This document shows positions 59,660 through 64,000 of a stretch of 64,000 nt of DNA, piece by piece. The stretch spans positions 434,001-498,000 of the forward strand of contig NZ_CP081864.1 of assembly GCF_019797845.1 (NCBI RefSeq). The letters are read 5' to 3'. Position numbers and translations under genes: made by a program. The notes under the pieces are model-generated. The model had not been told where the DNA came from, ran no database searches, and worked only from the letters and a program-made list of their open reading frames with translations. Source of the stretch: Symbiopectobacterium purcellii. GTDB lineage: Bacteria > Pseudomonadota > Gammaproteobacteria > Enterobacterales > Enterobacteriaceae. Within the stretch, counting starts at the first letter, position 1. Every line of letters starts with the position of its first letter.

Positions 59660-60958
59660 TTAATGCTGCTGTGCCGTCTCGAGCGTTGTCGGTTGTTCTG
59701 CTTGCACTGCTGGACGGTCTTGCAGAATGACCCAAATCAGAATGGCACCCAGTACGTCAAAGGCTGCCAGCACCGCGAACAGTGGGCCAAAGCCGATGGT
59801 GTCTGCCAATGCGCCAACCACCAGAGCGAACAGGGTGCTCGCCAGCCAACCTGCGCCGCCGGTCAACCCGTTGGCGGTAGCCACTTCGTTACGACCGAAC
59901 ACATCAGAAGAGAGCGTGATCAGGGCACCGGACAGCGACTGGTGCGCAAATCCACCTACGCACAGCAGTGCGATGGCAATATAAGGACTGGTGAACAGGC
60001 CGATAATCCCTGGGCCAATCATCAACACCGCACCCAGCGTCACCACCATTTTGCGCGAAACGATCAGGTTCACTTTGAAATATTTCTGGAACAGCATAGG
60101 CATGTAACCACCCAATACGCAGCCCAGGTCAGCGAACAGCATCGGCAGCCAGGCGAACATGGCAATTTCTTTCAGGTTAAAGCCGTAGACTTTGAACATG
60201 AACAGCGGGATCAAGGCATTGATGGTGCCCCATGCCGGTTCTGCCAGGAAGCGCGGTAATGCGATGCCCCAGAACTGTCGGTTACGCACGATCTGCCAGG
60301 CGGACATTTTCTTGCCGTTATCAGCCTGATGCTGAGATTCCTGACCGCTCAGGATGTAATCGCGTTCCTCATCGGTCAGTTTTTTCTGGTCTTTCGGGTG
60401 TTTATAAAACGCCAGCCAGCACAGTGCCCACACCATGCTCAAGGCACCGGTGATGATAAAGGCCATTTCCCAACTGTGCATCACGATGGCCCAAACCACC
60501 AACGGCGGCGCGATCATGGCACCGATCGAGGAACCAACGTTGAAGTAACCGACGGCAACGGAACGCTCCTTGGCGGGGAACCATTCACTGCTCGCCTTCA
60601 GGCCCGCAGGGATCATGGCCGCTTCAGCCATGCCGACCAGGCCACGTGAAATGGCCAGACCTTGCCAGCTGTTTGCCATTGCGGTACTGGCACAGAAAAT
60701 GGCCCACAGGATAGCGAACATGGCGTAGCCGACTTTGGTGCCTAACAGGTCCAGTACGTAACCGGCGATGGGTTGCATAACGGTATAGCAGGCGGAATAG
60801 GCAGCAATGATGTAGGAGTATTGCTGTGTCGTGATATGTAACTGATCTTGCAACGTCGGGGCGGCAACGGCGATAGCATTACGTGTCAGGTAACCGAGCA
60901 CGGTGCCAATGGTCACCAGCCCGATCATGTACCAACGTAGCCCTTTGATTTTACGCAT
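59660..60958 (-). CDS. exuT: ExuT, hexuronate transporter
   Basis: A 432-residue major-facilitator symporter with about 12 helices that imports galacturonate and glucuronate. N-terminal LRWYMIGLVTIGTVLGYLTR, the first cytoplasmic MFS loop (DLLGTKVGYAMFA) and ISRGLVGMAEAAMIPAGLKA match E. coli ExuT. Divergent from uxaC. Confidence 0.94.
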   Translation of the reverse strand: MRKIKGLRWYMIGLVTIGTVLGYLTRNAIAVAAPTLQDQLHITTQQYSYIIAAYSACYTVMQPIAGYVLDLLGTKVGYAMFAILWAIFCASTAMANSWQGLAISRGLVGMAEAAMIPAGLKASSEWFPAKERSVAVGYFNVGSSIGAMIAPPLVVWAIVMHSWEMAFIITGALSMVWALCWLAFYKHPKDQKKLTDEERDYILSGQESQHQADNGKKMSAWQIVRNRQFWGIALPRFLAEPAWGTINALIPLFMFKVYGFNLKEIAMFAWLPMLFADLGCVLGGYMPMLFQKYFKVNLIVSRKMVVTLGAVLMIGPGIIGLFTSPYIAIALLCVGGFAHQSLSGALITLSSDVFGRNEVATANGLTGGAGWLASTLFALVVGALADTIGFGPLFAVLAAFDVLGAILIWVILQDRPAVQAEQPTTLETAQQH

Positions 60959-61506
60959 TTGTGTTTTCTCTCCGAGTCAAAAAAATAACACCGTGCCATT
61001 GGCTGAGCCAACAACCGGTGTTGTGTTTAGCCAACAAGGTTGGCTAGCGCACCTCCCAGAAGGGCGCAATCGCAGGGTTCCGTTGTGGAGTAAGTTTGTG
61101 GCGTCATATGCGCTTACTTTTAGGAAGGCGGCAAGGCGCATCGATAAGGACGCCTTGCTCGCCTTTTACTCTCATGAAACCTGCTTTTGATTTGGACCAG
61201 AATTTTTTCTCTTGGGAATGGAATAGAGATTGAATCCCGGTTCAAGACGGCGCTACAATAATTTGTCATACAACTTTAAAAGTTGAGTGACATCACAAAA
61301 CCATTATATTTATGCGGAATTGCTAAAATTTGTTCGATATCGGCCTGTGTTGAGAGCTTGCTGCGCGGTGTCCTGACCAATTTGCCAGGCATGTGAATTT
61401 TTGCGATCATGACCTCACTAATGATATGAGATATCCAGCATAATTGGTGTGATATCTTTCAACAAAGGCCAATGTTGTGCCTGAGCGCACGGTGAGGAAG
61501 AAGAGT
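60959..61506. other. exuT/uxaC divergent control region
   Basis: 548 bp without genes; the operators of both units lie here. A perfect palindrome CAACTTT-A-AAAGTTG is at 61271-61285. A weak KdgR-like site (ATGAAAC, then GCTTTTGAT) lies at about 61174-61192. A CRP-like site TGTGA-TATCTT-TCAAC is at 61448-61463. The palindrome is the best ExuR candidate, but I cannot confirm it against a matrix. Confidence 0.4.
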
Positions 61507-62916
61507 ATGCCCCAGTTTCTTAGCGAAGATTTTCTGTTAGACAGCGAATTTGCTCGTCGTTTGTATCATGACTACGCGGCTGATCAGCCTATTTTTGATT
61601 ACCATTGCCACTTGCCGCCTGAACAGATTGCAGAAAACTACCGCTTTAAAAACCTGTATGACATCTGGTTGAAAGGTGATCACTACAAATGGCGTGCCAT
61701 GCGTACTAACGGTGTGCCGGAGCGTCTTTGTACCGGTGATGCCAGCGACTGGGAGAAATTTTCCGCCTGGGCAGAAACTGTGCCGCACACCATTGGTAAC
61801 CCGTTGTACCACTGGACGCATCTCGAACTGCGCCGTCCGTTTGGTGTAACAGGTACGCTGTTAGCGCCGGGTACGGCGAAAGAGATTTGGGATCGCTGCA
61901 ACGCCCTGCTGGAGCGTGATGAATTTACCGCGCGCGGCATCATGCAGCAGATGAACGTGAAAATGGTCGGTACCACCGACGACCCGATTGACGACCTGCG
62001 TCATCACAAAGCCATCGCCGCTGATGGCAGCTTTAACGTTAAAGTGCTGCCAAGCTGGCGTCCTGACAAAGCGTTCAACATCGAGTTGGCCACCTTTAAC
62101 GATTACATGGCGAAACTGGGTGAAGTGTCTGATACCGATATTCGTCGTTTCAGCGATTTGCAGGCCGCACTGACCAAGCGTCTGGATCACTTTGCCGCGC
62201 ACGGCTGTAAAGTTTCTGACCACGCGCTGGACGTGGTGCTGTTTGCTGAAGCCGATGAAGCGACGCTGGATGGCATTCTGTCTCGTCGTTTGGGCGGTGC
62301 TGCGCTGAGCGATCTCGAAGTGGCGCAGTTCAAAACTGCCGTACTGGTATGGCTGGGTGCGGAATATGCGCGTCGCGGTTGGGTACAGCAGTACCACATT
62401 GGTGCGCTGCGTAACAACAATCTGCGTCAATTTAAACTGCTGGGGCCAGACGTTGGTTTTGATTCCATCAACGATCGCCCACTGGCACAAGAGTTGTCTC
62501 GCCTGCTGAGCAAGCAGAATGAAGAAAACCTGTTGCCGAAAACCATTCTGTACTGCCTGAACCCGCGCGATAACGAAGTGCTGGGCACTATGGTCGGTAA
62601 CTTCCAGGGTGAAGGCATGCCGGGCAAAATGCAGTTTGGTTCCGGCTGGTGGTTCAACGATCAGAAAGACGGCATGCAGCGTCAAATGACACAGCTGGCG
62701 CAACTGGGCCTGCTGAGCCGCTTTGTGGGCATGTTGACCGACAGCCGCAGCTTCCTGTCTTACACTCGCCATGAGTATTTCCGTCGTATTCTGTGCCAAA
62801 TGATCGGCCGCTGGGTAGAAGACGGCGAAGCACCGGCAGACATCAATCTGCTGGGCGACATGGTGAAAAATATTTGTTTCGATAACGCTAAAAACTATTT
62901 CGCCATCGAATTATAA
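61507..62916 (+). CDS. uxaC: UxaC, glucuronate/galacturonate isomerase
   Basis: A 469-residue amidohydrolase-fold isomerase, first step in hexuronate catabolism (galacturonate to tagaturonate, glucuronate to fructuronate). The metal motif ([18 protein letters not shown]) and C-terminal [20 protein letters not shown] segment match E. coli. The ATG at 61507 follows GAGGAAGAAGAG; an in-frame start at 61477 would add ten residues. First gene of uxaC-uxaB. Confidence 0.96.
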   Translation: MPQFLSEDFLLDSEFARRLYHDYAADQPIFDYHCHLPPEQIAENYRFKNLYDIWLKGDHYKWRAMRTNGVPERLCTGDASDWEKFSAWAETVPHTIGNPLYHWTHLELRRPFGVTGTLLAPGTAKEIWDRCNALLERDEFTARGIMQQMNVKMVGTTDDPIDDLRHHKAIAADGSFNVKVLPSWRPDKAFNIELATFNDYMAKLGEVSDTDIRRFSDLQAALTKRLDHFAAHGCKVSDHALDVVLFAEADEATLDGILSRRLGGAALSDLEVAQFKTAVLVWLGAEYARRGWVQQYHIGALRNNNLRQFKLLGPDVGFDSINDRPLAQELSRLLSKQNEENLLPKTILYCLNPRDNEVLGTMVGNFQGEGMPGKMQFGSGWWFNDQKDGMQRQMTQLAQLGLLSRFVGMLTDSRSFLSYTRHEYFRRILCQMIGRWVEDGEAPADINLLGDMVKNICFDNAKNYFAIEL

Positions 62917-62923
62917 GACCGTG

Positions 62924-62945
62924 GGCGCGCGCAGGTGCGCGCGCC
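62924..62945. repeat. GC-only hairpin between uxaC and uxaB
   Basis: GGCGCGCGC and GCGCGCGCC around AGGT form a 9-bp GC stem, 8 bp after the uxaC stop and without a T-run. Likely an mRNA-stabilising or pausing stem inside the operon. Confidence 0.7.
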
Positions 62946-63026
62946 TTGACATTGTATCGTGGGCAAGGTGACAGGGCGGTAACAACCTGACCCCGATCGC
63001 ACTTCCTGTCCTGAGGTAGCTTCTTA

Positions 63027-64000
63027 ATGCAAACATTGAATCGTCGTGACTTCCCTGGTCGTCAACATCCTGATCGTATTATCCAATTCGGTGAGGGTAA
63101 CTTTCTGCGCGCGTTTGTTGACTGGCAGTTAGATTTGCTAAACGAACATACCGATCTGGATGCGGGTGTGGTGATCGTTCGTCCGATTGATACCGATTTT
63201 CCGCCTTCATTAGACACTCAGTATGGGCTGTACACCACGATCATTCGTGGTTTGAATGAGCAGGGCGAAGCGGTGCGTGAACCGCGTCTGATCCGCTCGG
63301 TTAACCGTGAAATCAACATTTACCGTCAGTTTGATGAGTACCTGGCACTGGCACACGACGCCAATATTCGTTTCGTGTTCTCCAACACCACTGAAGCGGG
63401 CATCAGCTATCACGCTGACGATCGTTTGACGGATACCCCGCCGGTCAGCTATCCGGCAAAACTGACGCGCCTGCTGTTCGAGCGCTTTAACCACTTCAAC
63501 GGTGCCGCTGACAAAGGCTGGGTGCTGTTGCCGTGTGAACTTATCGATTATAACGGCGTTGCACTGAAAGAACTGGTGCTGCGCTATGCCGCGCAGTGGG
63601 AACTGCCGCAGGCCTTTGTCACCTGGATCAATGAAAACAACACCTTCTGCTCCACGCTGGTTGACCGTATTGTGACGGGCTACCCGCGCGCCGAAGTGGA
63701 AGCGCTGCAACAGGAAATGGGCTACCAGGATACCTTCTGGGATACCGCCGAGTACTTCTACCTGTTTGTGATTCAGGGGCCGCAATGGCTGGCGCAAGAG
63801 CTGCGTCTTGACAAGCTGGACCTGAATATCCGCATCGTTGACGACATCAAACCGTACAAAGAGCGCAAAGTGGCGATTCTGAACGGTGCGCACACTGCGC
63901 TGGTGCCGGTTGCCTTCCTGGCAGGTCTGGATACCGTGGGCGAATCTATGAATGATGCGCAAATCAGCAGCTTTGTGGAAAAAACCATTGCCGAAGAGAT
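63027..64000 (+). CDS. uxaB: UxaB, tagaturonate reductase (3' end outside window)
   Basis: The first 324 codons of an NAD-dependent reductase (tagaturonate to altronate) are present; the family is about 480 residues. The N-terminal nucleotide-binding motif ([17 protein letters not shown]), a conserved [20 protein letters not shown] (Lys/Asn/His active site) and [17 protein letters not shown] are visible. GAGG lies 10 bases before the ATG. It follows uxaC by 110 bp; uxaC-uxaB order is that of pectinolytic enterobacteria, whereas E. coli has uxaC-uxaA and a separate uxaB. Confidence 0.95.
   Translation, partial: MQTLNRRDFPGRQHPDRIIQFGEGNFLRAFVDWQLDLLNEHTDLDAGVVIVRPIDTDFPPSLDTQYGLYTTIIRGLNEQGEAVREPRLIRSVNREINIYRQFDEYLALAHDANIRFVFSNTTEAGISYHADDRLTDTPPVSYPAKLTRLLFERFNHFNGAADKGWVLLPCELIDYNGVALKELVLRYAAQWELPQAFVTWINENNTFCSTLVDRIVTGYPRAEVEALQQEMGYQDTFWDTAEYFYLFVIQGPQWLAQELRLDKLDLNIRIVDDIKPYKERKVAILNGAHTALVPVAFLAGLDTVGESMNDAQISSFVEKTIAEE

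Overview
The window is chromosomal DNA of a member of the Enterobacterales, most probably a plant-associated genus of the Pectobacteriaceae (Dickeya/Brenneria/Pectobacterium relatives). Most proteins match Escherichia coli orthologues almost residue for residue and many local gene orders are conserved: ubiI-ubiH-pepP-ygfB / zapA-6S RNA-ygfA; serB-radA-nadR; yjdC-dsbD-cutA-dcuA-aspA / fxsA-groES-groEL; ubiC-ubiA / plsB / dgkA-lexA; yqjA to yqjG. The uxaC-uxaB order beside exuT/exuR, an ACC deaminase and AvrE/DspE-like effector genes point to a plant lifestyle. The genus is inferred, not proven.

Layout. 1-7.0 kb: ubiquinone hydroxylases, proline aminopeptidase, zapA, 6S RNA, fau/ygfA and nadR. 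7-10.3 kb: radA, serB and the divergent smp. 10.3-18 kb: a frameshifted GntP-family permease, a tam methyltransferase gene with a nonsense codon, prfC, osmY, ytjA between inverted MITE-like repeats, a CsbD-like protein and a TatD-family hydrolase. 18-26 kb: a five-gene peptide-type ABC importer, an M20 peptidase interrupted by an in-frame TGA, and a LysR regulator. 26-30 kb: acdS with a convergent Lrp-type regulator, a concentrative nucleoside transporter and an EntD-type phosphopantetheinyl transferase. 30.2-36.8 kb: an AT-rich block holding two tandem AvrE/DspE-like genes (one frameshifted at an A7 run), ending at tRNA-Phe. 37-46 kb: yjdC, dsbD, cutA, dcuA, aspA, fxsA, groES and groEL. 46-53 kb: ubiC, ubiA, plsB, dgkA, lexA with two SOS boxes, zur, yhaK and yhaJ. 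53-58 kb: the yqjG-F-K-E-D-C, mzrA, yqjA membrane/stress cluster. 58-64 kb: exuR, exuT, uxaC and the start of uxaB for hexuronate (pectin sugar) use.

The most unusual part is the tandem pair of roughly 940-residue AvrE/DspE-like proteins. They keep the C-terminal half of that family but are about half its usual length, and they sit in foreign-looking DNA beside tRNA-Phe. Alongside them are four gene disruptions (gntP-like, tam, M20 peptidase, second AvrE-like gene), all between 10 and 36 kb. Each has one simple cause visible in the DNA: a 16-bp tandem duplication, a TGG-to-TGA change, an in-frame TGA, and a homopolymer indel. They suggest recent gene decay, reversible switching or base-calling errors, and resequencing would decide between these.
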